NCBI RefSeq assembly: GCF_024296925.1 | Contig: NZ_CP101125.1 | Span: 3,536,501 to 3,600,500, forward strand | Source: Pseudomonas nunensis | GTDB lineage: Bacteria > Pseudomonadota > Gammaproteobacteria > Pseudomonadales > Pseudomonadaceae | Direction of reading: 5' to 3' | DNA: 64,000 nt | In this document: positions 25,451 through 34,941 of the stretch, piece by piece | Numbering within the stretch: the first letter of the stretch is position 1 | How the letters are laid out: each line of letters opens with the position of its first letter | The notes under the pieces: model-generated | What the model was told of the DNA's origin: nothing | Seen by the model: the letters and a program-made list of their open reading frames with translations, nothing else | Database searches by the model: none | Made by a program: the position numbers and the translations under genes

Positions 25451-26356
25451 TTGAAAGCCGCTGTCATCAAAAAATACCGCCTGATCATCAAGACCATGGG
25501 CTATGTGGGTTGGGCCCTGTTCTGGTTATTGTTGTGGGATATCGCCGTCACCGTGGACTTCATGCTGTTTCTCAACAGCAAGATCAACTTGCCGCTGATG
25601 CCTTTGACGTTGCTGGGTTCGGCGTTGGTGGTGCTGATCAGTTTTCGCAACAGCAGTGCCTACAATCGCTGGTGGGAAGCGCGCACGTTGTGGGGCGCGA
25701 TGGTCAATAACTCCCGCAGCTTTGCGCGGCAAGTCCTGACGTTGCTGGATGACCGGGGTAACGAGGTCAATCCGATGAAGGCCACCTTGTTGCGACGCCA
25801 CGTGGCGTATGTGAATTGCCTGGCGGCGCACTTGCGAGGCCAGCCGTGTCCGGACGAGATACGCGCGTTTATTCCCGCCGAAGAGTTCGCGCGCAGCGGC
25901 ACCACCAATAATTTTTCCAACGATATTCTCAACGGAACGGCGGCGTTGCTGGCCCAGGAATACAAGGCCGGGCGCCTCGACAGTATTCGTCTGGCGCGGC
26001 TCGAATCGACCCTGGTTGACCTGTCCAACAGCCAGGGCGGCATGGAGCGGATTGCCAATACGCCTCTGCCCTACCCTTACGTGTATTTTCCACGGCTGTT
26101 TATTTCGCTGTTTTGCCTGATTGTGCCGGTTGGGCTGGTCGAGTCCCTGGGCTGGTTTACTCCGCTGGCCTCGACGGTGGTGGGCTTCATGCTGCTGGCC
26201 ATCGAACGCATCGGCACCGATCTGCAAAGCCCGTTTCGCGACAGCGAGCACCAGATCCAGATGGAAGCCCTGTGCGAAACCATCGAGAAAAACCTGCAAT
26301 CGATGCAGCGTGATTCGCTGCATGGCGATCGACTCGCGCCCCCCGCTGTCGCGTAG
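25451..26356 (+). CDS. Bestrophin-family anion channel-like protein
   Basis: A 301-residue membrane protein of the bacterial bestrophin (UPF0187/YneE) family. It shows LLLWDIAVTVDFMLF, then the strongly conserved ISFRNSSAYNRWWEARTLWG, VAYVNCLAAHLRG, and the late PYVYFPRLFISLFCLIVPVG with GTDLQSPFRDSEHQIQM. Members form pentameric chloride or cation channels in the inner membrane. The start appears to be TTG at 25451 with GAGG eight bases upstream; the next in-frame ATG, at MGYVGW, would remove conserved residues. Confidence 0.9.
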   Translation: MKAAVIKKYRLIIKTMGYVGWALFWLLLWDIAVTVDFMLFLNSKINLPLMPLTLLGSALVVLISFRNSSAYNRWWEARTLWGAMVNNSRSFARQVLTLLDDRGNEVNPMKATLLRRHVAYVNCLAAHLRGQPCPDEIRAFIPAEEFARSGTTNNFSNDILNGTAALLAQEYKAGRLDSIRLARLESTLVDLSNSQGGMERIANTPLPYPYVYFPRLFISLFCLIVPVGLVESLGWFTPLASTVVGFMLLAIERIGTDLQSPFRDSEHQIQMEALCETIEKNLQSMQRDSLHGDRLAPPAVA

Positions 26357-26472
26357 GGCTGATAAAAAAAGCGCTGGGCGGTGAATTATTCAGTGTCCTC
26401 ATGTATCTGAACCAAAGAGTACGTGCCATTAAAACAATGGCAATGAAATGGATCAGCAACAGAGTAACTCGG

Positions 26473-27975
26473 ATGAAATCACGCAAAAAAACCGTCAATC
26501 CGATCGGATTGGAAGACATCACCATTGTCGACGACGCCAAGATGCGCAAGGCGATCACCGCCGCCGCACTGGGCAATGCCATGGAATGGTTCGACTTCGG
26601 CGTCTATGGCTTTGTCGCCTATGTGCTCGGCAAGGTGTTCTTTCCCGATGCGTCCCCCAGCGTTCAGATGATTGCCGCACTGGCGACCTTCTCGGTGCCG
26701 TTCCTGATCCGTCCCCTGGGCGGTCTGTTCTTCGGCGCATTGGGCGACAAATACGGGCGACAGAAAGTCCTCGCGGCCACCATCGTGATCATGTCCCTCA
26801 GCACCTTTGCCATCGGACTGATTCCCTCCTATGCCTCGATCGGCATATGGGCGCCGATCCTGCTGTTGCTGGCCAAGATGGCCCAAGGCTTCTCGGTGGG
26901 CGGCGAATACACCGGCGCCTCGATCTTCGTCGCCGAGTATGCCCCGGACCGCAAGCGCGGCTTTCTCGGGAGCTGGCTGGACTTCGGCTCGATCGCCGGC
27001 TTCGTCCTCGGCGCAGGCCTGGTGGTGATGATTTCTGCGGTAGTCGGCGAAGAGAAATTCCAGGATTGGGGCTGGCGCTTGCCGTTCTTCCTCGCCCTGC
27101 CCTTGGGCATGATCGGCCTCTACTTGCGTAACGCGCTCGAAGAGACCCCGGCGTTCCAACAGCACGTTGAAAAGCTTGAGCAAGGCGACCGTGAAGGCTT
27201 AGCGCGCGGCCCGAAAGTGTCGTTCAAGGAAGTCGCCACCAAGCACTGGCGCAGCCTGATGACCTGCATCGGCGTGGTGGCCGTGACCAACGTCACCTAC
27301 TACATGCTGCTCACCTACATGCCGAGCTACCTCTCGCACAACCTGCACTACAGCGAAAACCGTGGCGTGCTGATCATCATCGCGATCATGGTCGGCATGT
27401 TGTTCGTGCAGCCCCTGATCGGTTTTATCAGCGACAAGATTGGCCGCAGGCCCTTCATCCTGTTTGGCAGCATCGCGCTGTTCTGCCTGGCGATTCCGGC
27501 CTTCATGCTGATCAACAGCGGCAAGCTCGGGCTGATTTTCTCGGGTCTGCTGATCATTGCCGTGGTGCTCAACTTCTTCATCGGCGTAATGGCTTCGACC
27601 CTGCCGGCGATGTTCCCCACCCACATCCGCTACAGCGCGCTGGCCAGTGCGTTCAACGTTTCGGTGCTGATCGCGGGTTTGACCCCGACCCTGGTGGCGT
27701 GGCTGGTGGAAAGCACCAACAACCTGTACATGCCGGCGTACTACCTGATGGTGATCGCCATTGTGGGTCTGGTGACCGGCATCACCATGAAGGAAACCGC
27801 CAACATGCCCTTGCGCGGCGCAGCCCCGGCGGCGTCCGACTTAGAGGAAGCGAAGGAACTGCTGCAGGAGCACGAAGATAATATCGAGCAGAAAATCGAA
27901 GACATCGACGCGCAGATCGCCGAACTGGAAGCCAAGCGCAAGAACCTGGTGCAACAGCATCCGCGCATCAACTAA
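26473..27975 (+). CDS. proP: Osmosensory proline/betaine:H+ symporter ProP
   Basis: A 500-residue MFS carrier, the length of E. coli ProP, and similar along the whole chain: MEWFDFGVYGFVAYVLGKVF, LGDKYGRQK, MAQGFSVGGEYTGASIFVAE, GSWLDFGSIAGFVLGAG, FPTHIRYSALASAFNVSVL. The C-terminus is a predicted antiparallel coiled coil (HEDNIEQKIEDIDAQIAELE, ending QQHPRIN), the osmosensing element of the coiled-coil ProP subgroup. It imports proline, glycine betaine and ectoine at high osmolarity. Start set at MKSRKKTVNP where similarity begins. No partner gene is evident. Confidence 0.95.
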   Translation: MKSRKKTVNPIGLEDITIVDDAKMRKAITAAALGNAMEWFDFGVYGFVAYVLGKVFFPDASPSVQMIAALATFSVPFLIRPLGGLFFGALGDKYGRQKVLAATIVIMSLSTFAIGLIPSYASIGIWAPILLLLAKMAQGFSVGGEYTGASIFVAEYAPDRKRGFLGSWLDFGSIAGFVLGAGLVVMISAVVGEEKFQDWGWRLPFFLALPLGMIGLYLRNALEETPAFQQHVEKLEQGDREGLARGPKVSFKEVATKHWRSLMTCIGVVAVTNVTYYMLLTYMPSYLSHNLHYSENRGVLIIIAIMVGMLFVQPLIGFISDKIGRRPFILFGSIALFCLAIPAFMLINSGKLGLIFSGLLIIAVVLNFFIGVMASTLPAMFPTHIRYSALASAFNVSVLIAGLTPTLVAWLVESTNNLYMPAYYLMVIAIVGLVTGITMKETANMPLRGAAPAASDLEEAKELLQEHEDNIEQKIEDIDAQIAELEAKRKNLVQQHPRIN

Positions 27976-27978
27976 GCC

Positions 27979-30876
27979 CTAGTGACCGATCAGGGTTGTC
28001 GCCAACAACGCCTTCAACCCCATCGGTTTGGCAAAGTAATAACCCTGGGCCTGCCCCGCGCCCATTTCGCGCAGCAGGTCCAGGGTCGCTTCATCCTCGA
28101 CACCTTCCGCCACCACGCTCAGGTCCAGCGATTCGGCCATGCGCACAATCGCCCGGACGATTGCGCGACTGCGCGGGCTGGTGGTCAGTTCGAGGATGAA
28201 CGACTTGTCGATTTTCAAGCCACTGAAACGGTATTGATGCACGTAGCTCAGGGATGAAAACCCTGCGCCGAAGTCGTCGAGCACCACCGACATGCCGTTG
28301 TCGGCCAGTTGCTGCATGGTCAGTCGCGCAATCGCCGGCTCGGCGACCAGCGCACCCTCGGTCAATTCCAGGCAGATCCGCGACGGCGCGACCCCGTGCT
28401 GCGCCAGCAGAGCCAGCACGTCACTGGCGAAGTCCGGACGCGTCATGCTGTAGCTGGAACAGTTGACGTGCACTGGCGGCCAATTGGCGTGCTCGGGTTG
28501 GGCGAGGATCACGGCGATGCTGGTCAGCATGTACAAATCCAGTCGGCCGATCAGGCGCAAGCCCTCGACATCCGGCAAAAACTCGCCCGGCGCGATCACC
28601 CGGCCGTCCGGCTGATGCCACCGGATTAGCGCTTCGAGGGCCAGCAGTTCGCCGGTTTCGACGCTGACTATCGGTTGGAAATACGGCAGCAATTCGTTGG
28701 TGCGTTTGAGCGCGTTGCGCAAGGCGCCTTCTCGTTCGACCTGGTCCGAGACTTCGCGGCGCACTTCCTGGTTGAACACCGCGTAGCTGTCGCGCCCCGC
28801 ACTCTTGACCCGGTACATCGCCGCATCGGCATCGCGCAGCAAGTCCGCGGGCTCGTGATGGAACTGACTGTCGGCGCTGACAATGCCGATACTGCAGGAT
28901 GAAAAAACCTGGTGGCCATTGATGTTAAACGGCAGGTCAAACGCCACCAGGATCCGTTCGGCGATTTCGATCACCACCTCCAGCGGCGCCTCGGGCGCGA
29001 GCACCGAAAACTCATCGCCCCCCAACCGCGCGAGCATGTCGGTGTCGCGCAGGCAGCCACGCAGACGCTGGGCGGCCTGCATCAACAGCAGGTCGCCGAA
29101 ATGGTGGCCGAGGCTGTCGTTGACCATTTTGAAACGGTCGAGGTCGATGAACATCACGGCCAGGTGCCCGCCCTCGCTGCCAAACTGCGACCAGGCCTGA
29201 TTAAGGCGCTGTTGCAGGTAGGTACGGTTTGGCAGCCCGGTCAGCGCATCGTGGGAATTTTCGTGTTGCAACTTGGCATTGGCGTGATCGAGTTCACGGG
29301 TGCGGTTCTGCACCCGGGCTTCGAGCTTGAGGTTGGCGGCATGGATTGCTTCAGCGGCGGTGCGGCGCGACAGGGCGGTGTCGATGTGTCGCGACACGAA
29401 CGTCAGCAGTTCCTGATCGCGCAGGGTGTAGCGCACTTGCGAGGTATAGCTTTGCACCGCCAGCACGCCGCGCACCACATCGCCATCGAACAACGGGATG
29501 CCCAGCCAGGAATAGGATCGGTAATACACATCGGCGGGTTCGATTTCAGCGTCCACCGTCAATCGTTCAGCCTCATCGGCATCGATCAGGCAAGCTCGAC
29601 GCTGACGGATCACGTACTCGGTCAAGCCCCGGCTGCCACGCCGTGCTAGCGGGCGAACCGTTTGCCGCTCATCGACGTAATACGGAAAGGTCACTTCAGT
29701 GGTCGCGTCGTCGAACAGCGCAATATAGAAGTTCTGCGCGAACAACAGATCGCCGACGATGCCATGTAAGGTTTTAAACAACTCGGCCATGTCGCCGGGC
29801 TGGCTCGACAGTTCAGCGATCTGGAACAGCGCGCTCTGCAGATGTTCGGCGCGCTCCCGGTCGGCCACTTCCTGGCGCAAGGCGTCGTTGAGTGCCGAAA
29901 GCTCCAGGGTGCGACGCATTACCGTCTCTTCCAGGTCGGCGCGGTGCAGAATCCGGTCCAGTGCCATCGCCACGTGGCGGGCCACCACCAGAAACAGCGC
30001 GCGGTCTTCAGCGCTGTAGGCACGGGAAACGTCGTAGACCTGCATCGCCAGCATGCCAAACACGTCGTCTGAGGCATTTTTCAGCGGTGCGCCCATCCAG
30101 AACTCGGGACGATCACCCACGCAGTAGAAACGCCCCTCGGCCTGAGCCGCGAGAATGCCCGCAGAGTCGATCAGTAACGGCTGGCCCGTGGTCAACACAT
30201 AAGCGGTCAGCGACAGGTGCGCAGGGTCGAGGTATTCGTAGTTCTCAGACTCCAGGGCTTCAACATCGATGATGTCGACGTAATACGGGTAGTCCATCTT
30301 ACCGGTGCGCGGGTCATACAGCGCGAGGTAGAAGTTCTCAGCGTCGATCAGGCTGGCCAGTAGTTGGTGAACCCCCACCAGAAACACCGAGCGGTCGCGG
30401 GTCGAACTGGCCAGGTAAGTGATTTCATACAGCACGCGCTGGGTAATCTGCGCGCGGGCCAGGGTATCGGTCTGGACCTGAATGCCCAGGCGCTGGGCAA
30501 ATTCGTCGAGCGCCGGTTCTTCGGCATCGTCAATCGGCGCGAGCAACCAGCCGAGCACACTTTCGCCGCGACCGGTCGGCCAGCGATGCAGGCGCCAGGT
30601 CTGGCAGAAGGCTTCAAAGTCTTCATTCGCAACACTTGATGGCCACTGCACCCGAGGGTCGCCTTGCCCGACCAGGTGCATTTGCTCACCGGCGCGATAA
30701 ACCACCCACGAGGTGGTATACGTCCAGTTGCGTGCTGATTCCAGCAAATGTTCGATGGTATCCCCGTTGCCAGCGTAGGCCATGCCGAGCGTATCCACGT
30801 TCCCTTTTAGTTGAGAGGTGGTAACGCCGCAATCGTTCGATTGCCGCGCAGAGTCGGTCAATGGACGAAAACTCAT
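27979..30876 (-). CDS. Cyclic-di-GMP protein with two GAF, GGDEF and EAL domains
   Basis: A 965-residue cytoplasmic protein. An N-terminal variable sensor is followed by two GAF-like domains (about 150-320 and 360-520), a short coiled coil, a GGDEF domain (about 550-705, with DALTGLPNRTYL and intact LGGDEF near 618) and an EAL domain (about 715-955, with EALIRW near 747, LELTEG, DDFGAGFSSLSYV, LKIDKSFI, VAEGVED and QGYYFAKP). Both catalytic signatures are intact, so it may make and break cyclic-di-GMP, with the GAF pair setting the balance. The two GAF domains share the pattern NFYIALFDD..T..V.FPYYVD and probably arose by internal duplication. It ends 3 bp from the convergent proP stop. Confidence 0.92.
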   Translation of the reverse strand: MSFRPLTDSARQSNDCGVTTSQLKGNVDTLGMAYAGNGDTIEHLLESARNWTYTTSWVVYRAGEQMHLVGQGDPRVQWPSSVANEDFEAFCQTWRLHRWPTGRGESVLGWLLAPIDDAEEPALDEFAQRLGIQVQTDTLARAQITQRVLYEITYLASSTRDRSVFLVGVHQLLASLIDAENFYLALYDPRTGKMDYPYYVDIIDVEALESENYEYLDPAHLSLTAYVLTTGQPLLIDSAGILAAQAEGRFYCVGDRPEFWMGAPLKNASDDVFGMLAMQVYDVSRAYSAEDRALFLVVARHVAMALDRILHRADLEETVMRRTLELSALNDALRQEVADRERAEHLQSALFQIAELSSQPGDMAELFKTLHGIVGDLLFAQNFYIALFDDATTEVTFPYYVDERQTVRPLARRGSRGLTEYVIRQRRACLIDADEAERLTVDAEIEPADVYYRSYSWLGIPLFDGDVVRGVLAVQSYTSQVRYTLRDQELLTFVSRHIDTALSRRTAAEAIHAANLKLEARVQNRTRELDHANAKLQHENSHDALTGLPNRTYLQQRLNQAWSQFGSEGGHLAVMFIDLDRFKMVNDSLGHHFGDLLLMQAAQRLRGCLRDTDMLARLGGDEFSVLAPEAPLEVVIEIAERILVAFDLPFNINGHQVFSSCSIGIVSADSQFHHEPADLLRDADAAMYRVKSAGRDSYAVFNQEVRREVSDQVEREGALRNALKRTNELLPYFQPIVSVETGELLALEALIRWHQPDGRVIAPGEFLPDVEGLRLIGRLDLYMLTSIAVILAQPEHANWPPVHVNCSSYSMTRPDFASDVLALLAQHGVAPSRICLELTEGALVAEPAIARLTMQQLADNGMSVVLDDFGAGFSSLSYVHQYRFSGLKIDKSFILELTTSPRSRAIVRAIVRMAESLDLSVVAEGVEDEATLDLLREMGAGQAQGYYFAKPMGLKALLATTLIGH

Positions 30877-31106
30877 TAGCGCTCCCTGAGCTAAAAAACT
30901 GGCGATACTTTCTTATTGAAAACTAGCAATGTGCCAGTGATCTTTCCGTTTAAAGCTTATGGCAACTTTTATCAATAGTTTTATGCGCTTTAGTGCCAAC
31001 TATGGGACAGACGATGACTTATTCGCTAGTTATTGCTCAGAACAACCGCTTCCTGGCAAAACAACGTGTCCTATCCTTTATCCAACCAACCACTCTGGAC
31101 ACCGAC

Positions 31107-31778
31107 ATGCCCGCCCCAGAATCCACCCTTCTCGACAGTTGGCACCACAACGCCCAACCGTGGATTGATGCCATCCGCAACGGCACGATCGAAAGCCGCC
31201 TGCAGGTCACCGACCAGGCGATCCTGCTGGCGGTGCTAAGCCGTCAGCCCGAACGGGTTCTGGACCTCGGTTGCGGTGAGGGCTGGTTGTTGCGTGCATT
31301 GGCTGATCGAGCCATTGAGGCGGTCGGGGTGGATGGCGATGCGACGCTGGTCGAGGCGGCACGGGCGGCGGGTTCTTCGCGGGTACAGGTGGCGAGCTAT
31401 GAAGCGTTGGTGGAGGCGAAGATTGATATCGGCAGCGGCTACGACCTGATCTGCGCCAACTTCGCCCTGTTGCACCAGGACATCATCCCGCTGCTTGCCG
31501 CCATGAACGCCCTGCTCGCCCCCGGCGGCGCAATGGTGATCCAGACGCTGCATCCGTGGACTGCGGCGGCAGGTGACTATCAGGACGGCTGGCGCGAAGA
31601 GACGTTTGCCGGGTTCAAGGGCCAGTGGCAGCCCATGCCGTGGTACTTCCGCACCTTGTCGAGTTGGCTCAATGCACTGGACATGGCCGGTTTTCGGCTG
31701 GTCGGCCTGCAAGAACCGCAGCACCCGCAAAGTCCGGTGCCGCAGTCGTTGTTGTTGGTAGCTGAGCAACGGGGCTGA
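31107..31778 (+). CDS. Class I SAM-dependent methyltransferase
   Basis: A 223-residue methyltransferase. Motif I VLDLGCGEGWLLRALAD and the acidic end of strand 2 (VGVDGDATLVEAAR), YDLICANFALLHQDIIPLL (motif post-I/II) and GGAMVIQTLHPW are present. The substrate is not predictable. The start at MPAPESTLLD is favoured because upstream sequence in the same frame has no family character. It converges on the diguanylate cyclase at 31788 with a 9-bp gap. Confidence 0.85.
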   Translation: MPAPESTLLDSWHHNAQPWIDAIRNGTIESRLQVTDQAILLAVLSRQPERVLDLGCGEGWLLRALADRAIEAVGVDGDATLVEAARAAGSSRVQVASYEALVEAKIDIGSGYDLICANFALLHQDIIPLLAAMNALLAPGGAMVIQTLHPWTAAAGDYQDGWREETFAGFKGQWQPMPWYFRTLSSWLNALDMAGFRLVGLQEPQHPQSPVPQSLLLVAEQRG

Positions 31779-31787
31779 GCGCTGGCC

Positions 31788-32825
31788 TCACACGACTTGA
31801 TTACGCCCATTGCGCTTGGCCTTGTACAGCGCGTCATCGGCCCGAACCACCAGGCTTTCCACCGTGTCGTTCGCGTTGGCAAGGGCGACTCCGAACGACG
31901 CCGTCACTGTATCCAGCACTTCATTAGTGCCGCGCGCCTTGATCCGCAGCGCCTGAATCTTCTGGCGCAGCAACTCGGCAACGTCACGGACAGCCGAGAG
32001 GTCGGCGCAACCACGCAAGATCACGCAAAACTCTTCGCCGCCATAACGGGCCGCCAGGGCTTGGGGTGGCAGTGAGTTGCGCAGCACCTGCCCCACATGT
32101 TCAAGCACGCGGTCGCCCAGCGGGTGGCCGTACTGATCATTGAATTGCTTGAAGTGATCGATATCCAGCATGACCAGCGCGACACCCTGCGCCTCGGTGC
32201 GCAACGCTTGCTCCAGCACGCGAGAAAAGGTGTTGCGGTTGAGCACTTGGGTCAGGCCGTCGAGCGTCGCGTCGAGTTGGGCTCGCTGCAGTTTATCGCG
32301 CAGGCTTTTGATCTCGTTTTGCGCCGAGTGCAGTTGAGCGAGGAAGCGCTCTTGCTGATCGTGCATCGCCTGAGTGCTCTGTTGCAGCTCGATGAGGATG
32401 GTCGGCAATCGCTTGTCGTCCGGCTCTTCGAGCATTTCCAGGCATTGTCCGAGGCTGGCCTTGAAGTTGAGACTGCCACTGACGCTATGGGAGACGTCGC
32501 GCTCCATGCCATCAACCAGGTTGATCGCTTGTTGCTGGCCGGCGCGGGCATCCTCCAGTTCGTCGCGAATGATGAAGTCGCGGAACAACTTGGATGCGGA
32601 CTCCGAAGGGAAATAGTCGAAGTCTTTGACCACCCGATCCAGATGACGATTGAGCTCCGGCTCCAGGCCTTTGCTGTAGGTGTACCACAGCGCGTAGTGC
32701 ACCGGATTCGGCGCAATGTTGTGTCGCACCATGAGCGGCACGGCTTGTTTCAACAACGCGGCCGCCTCGCGGTAGTCCTCTGGATACAGTGCTAAAGCAG
32801 TCGCATGCAGCTCTGATTGGCTCAT
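31788..32825 (-). CDS. GGDEF-domain diguanylate cyclase
   Basis: A 345-residue soluble protein. Residues 1-170 are helical with no recognised sensor domain and end in a coiled coil (QQERFLAQLHSAQNEIKSLR). The C-terminal half is a GGDEF domain: DGLTQVLNRNTF, VALVMLDIDHFKQFNDQYGH and the active-site variant YGGEEFCVIL, expected to be active. No RxxD inhibitory site was identified with certainty. It makes cyclic-di-GMP. Same N-terminal layout as other Pseudomonas single-GGDEF proteins; the signal is unknown. Confidence 0.93.
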   Translation of the reverse strand: MSQSELHATALALYPEDYREAAALLKQAVPLMVRHNIAPNPVHYALWYTYSKGLEPELNRHLDRVVKDFDYFPSESASKLFRDFIIRDELEDARAGQQQAINLVDGMERDVSHSVSGSLNFKASLGQCLEMLEEPDDKRLPTILIELQQSTQAMHDQQERFLAQLHSAQNEIKSLRDKLQRAQLDATLDGLTQVLNRNTFSRVLEQALRTEAQGVALVMLDIDHFKQFNDQYGHPLGDRVLEHVGQVLRNSLPPQALAARYGGEEFCVILRGCADLSAVRDVAELLRQKIQALRIKARGTNEVLDTVTASFGVALANANDTVESLVVRADDALYKAKRNGRNQVV

Positions 32826-32930
32826 GACTTCACTATTATTGGTTGTTGTTGGCGAACTCGAATGCGCGGCAGCATAGCGTTACGTAAATCAAACGACCAT
32901 CCCACCGAGCCTTTATCGTCAGCCCTTAAC

Positions 32931-33021
32931 CTGTGGGAGCGAGCTTGCTCGCGATGGCGGTTTTACCTTCACAGGTGAGTTGCCTGTTGGTCCGCAATCG
33001 CGAGCAAGCTCGCTCCCACAG
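32931..33021. repeat. REP-type inverted repeat
   Basis: CTGTGGGAGCGAGCTTGCTC and its complement enclose about 45 bases in the gap between the diguanylate cyclase start and the RidA-like stop codon. Same family as the element at 12884. It could cap the 3' end of the ridA-like transcript. Confidence 0.85.
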
Positions 33022-33038
33022 TGAATGTGGATGCCCGG

Positions 33039-33434
33039 CTATTTGCGTCGCACCGCTATGCACTTGATTTCAACCAACAACCCCGGATGAGCCAGTTCAC
33101 TCACACCGATACACGTCCAGGCGCACAGTCCCTTGGGGAACAGACGGTTTTTCACGTCCCGGAACACTGCCATGTGCTTCGACATATCGACGTGATAGGT
33201 CGTCATCTCGACCACGTCCTCGAAGGTACAACCGCCCGCCTCGAGCACCTGGCCGAGGTTTTCCCAGGCGCACATGAACTGCTGCTCGGGGTCTTCGATG
33301 ACTTGCAGGTCAGGTGTCCGTCCCACCTGGCCGGCACAGTAGAGTGTGTCGCCGACCTTGACCGCTGGGGCATAACCCGCGCGTTCGACGATGGCTTTCA
33401 TGGCGGCAGGAATGATGATTTCACGGTCAGGCAT
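33039..33434 (-). CDS. RidA family protein lacking the catalytic arginine
   Basis: A 131-residue Rid/YjgF fold protein: VKVGDTLYCAGQVGRTPDLQ, QFMCAWENLGQVLEAGG, VVEMTTYHVDMSKHM, ending LLVEIKCIAVRR. Archetypal RidA has PARxxxxV near residue 105 with the arginine needed for imine deamination; here the segment reads GLCAWTCIGVSEL, with Trp106 in place of Arg. It therefore belongs to another Rid subgroup and probably is not an enamine/imine deaminase. It lies 17 bp behind the GlxA-like regulator on the same strand, so the two may form an operon. Confidence 0.88.
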   Translation of the reverse strand: MPDREIIIPAAMKAIVERAGYAPAVKVGDTLYCAGQVGRTPDLQVIEDPEQQFMCAWENLGQVLEAGGCTFEDVVEMTTYHVDMSKHMAVFRDVKNRLFPKGLCAWTCIGVSELAHPGLLVEIKCIAVRRK

Positions 33435-33451
33435 TACGGGGCTCCGGGAGG

Positions 33452-34381
33452 TTATTTGACCAACCGCGTTTCCTTGGACGGTCGGTAGCCAAAGTACGAG
33501 CTGTAGCATTTGCTGAAATGGCTAGGCGACACAAAACCGCAAGCCACCAGCACGTCCACCTGGGACAGTTCGGTGTGCTGCAGCAAGCGCCGCGCCTCGG
33601 TAATGCGCAGTTCCATGTAATAGCGTTGCGGCGTGGTGCCCAGTTGCTCCTTGAACAGACGCTCGAGTTGGCGACGGGAACGACCGGCATAAACCGCCAG
33701 TTGTTCCAGCTCAAGCGGTTCTTCGAGGTTGGCATCCATCAGCTTCACCACCTCGCGCAAAGGTGCGCTGACGCAGATGTTTTCCGTCGGTTTGATGCGC
33801 CGGTAGCGGGATTCTTCGAAGGCCAGGATGTCTTCGATGCCTTCGACCAAGGCCTTGTCGTGCAAGCCTTTGATCCAGTCCAGCGCCATGTGAAAGGCCC
33901 CGGAAGGACTGGATGCCGTGAGCCGGTCGCGATCAATCACGTAGGGTTCGCTGGTGACTTGCGCGGCTTTGGCAATTTCCGCCAGTGCGGGGCGATGTTC
34001 GGGGTGAATGGCGCAACGGTAGCCGTCGAGCAAACCGGCGCTGCCGAGGAACCACGCGCCGTTCCACAATCCGGACAGGATTACGCCGTGGTCTGCCGCG
34101 CTTCTGAGCAAGTGGATCAACTCATCGCTGGCTTTGAGTTCAGTGCGGTAGCCACCACAAATGACCAGCAGGTCCAGGTCTTGAATCGCGACACCGTCGA
34201 AACGCGCATCGGGCCGGATCACCAGGCCCAGGTCGCTGATGACTTCGCCATCGTGCAAACCGAACGTTCGGGTGGAAAACAACTTGGGGCGAAGCAGGTT
34301 CGCGGTGACGATCGTGTCCAGCGCTTGCGTGAAGGCCGGCAGTGAAAAATGCTCCAGCAGCAAAAAACCTGTGCGCGCCAT
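33452..34381 (-). CDS. GlxA family transcriptional regulator (DJ-1/PfpI domain plus AraC HTH)
   Basis: A protein of 309 residues from this start. The N-terminal half is a DJ-1/PfpI (amidotransferase-like) domain (LDLLVICGGYRTE, LIHLLRSAADHGVILSGLWN) without the catalytic Cys in its usual context. The C-terminal part is an AraC domain (LEQLAVYAGRSRRQLERLFK, VDVLVACGFVSPSHFSKCYS, YFGYRPSKE). Regulators of this type control carnitine, glycine-betaine or arginine-related catabolism in Pseudomonas; the target here is unclear but the RidA-like gene behind it is a candidate. The start is uncertain: an ATG at 34435 follows GGAGG by only one base. Confidence 0.87.
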   Translation of the reverse strand: MARTGFLLLEHFSLPAFTQALDTIVTANLLRPKLFSTRTFGLHDGEVISDLGLVIRPDARFDGVAIQDLDLLVICGGYRTELKASDELIHLLRSAADHGVILSGLWNGAWFLGSAGLLDGYRCAIHPEHRPALAEIAKAAQVTSEPYVIDRDRLTASSPSGAFHMALDWIKGLHDKALVEGIEDILAFEESRYRRIKPTENICVSAPLREVVKLMDANLEEPLELEQLAVYAGRSRRQLERLFKEQLGTTPQRYYMELRITEARRLLQHTELSQVDVLVACGFVSPSHFSKCYSSYFGYRPSKETRLVK

Positions 34382-34566
34382 GGGGACTGGCTCACCAGAT
34401 TGCTCATTCAAATAGCGGAGATTTTTCCCCTTCATGCCTCCGCTGAATTGGCGTCGTTCGATCAAGGTCTGGGTTACTCGGTGATGAGGGCTGATAACCC
34501 CACATGCTAACCCCCAGACTGGTGTTCGGGCTATCGGGCTGAATCCCTGACCTTTCTTTTGATCTT

Positions 34567-34902
34567 TGTAGGAGCGAGGCTTGCCCGCGAAGAACGATGA
34601 CGCGGTGTGTCAGACCTGACGCCTTCGCGAGCAAGCTTCGCTCCTACAGGGTCTGGTGTTGGCCGCAAATCCTGTGACCAACACAAACCCCATGTGGGAG
34701 CGGTGCTGGCCGCAACTCCTGAGACCAACACAAAACCAATGTGGGAGCGGGCTTGCTCGCGAAAGCGGTGTGTCAGATGGCAGAGTTTTCGGCTGGGCTG
34801 ACGCCTTCGCGAGCAAGCCCGCTCCCACAAAGGGATCGATGTGTTGGCCGCAATTCTTGCGAACGACACCTAACCCATGTGGGAGCGAGCCTGCTCGCGA
34901 TG
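34567..34902. repeat. Cluster of REP-type elements
   Basis: This stretch holds one full inverted pair at 34567-34648 (TGTAGGAGCGAGGCTTGCCC type), a second at 34740-34830, and a single arm at 34878-34902. Between the pairs, a unit of about 47 bases (TGGCCGCAA..CCTG.GACCAACAC) is repeated directly at about 34660 and 34707, with a third degraded copy near 34846. No gene is present in 34382-34941 apart from the possible upstream start of the GlxA gene. Confidence 0.85.
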
Positions 34903-34941
34903 ACGGTGGCACAGCCACCCTCGATCCAGCTGAAGAACCGC

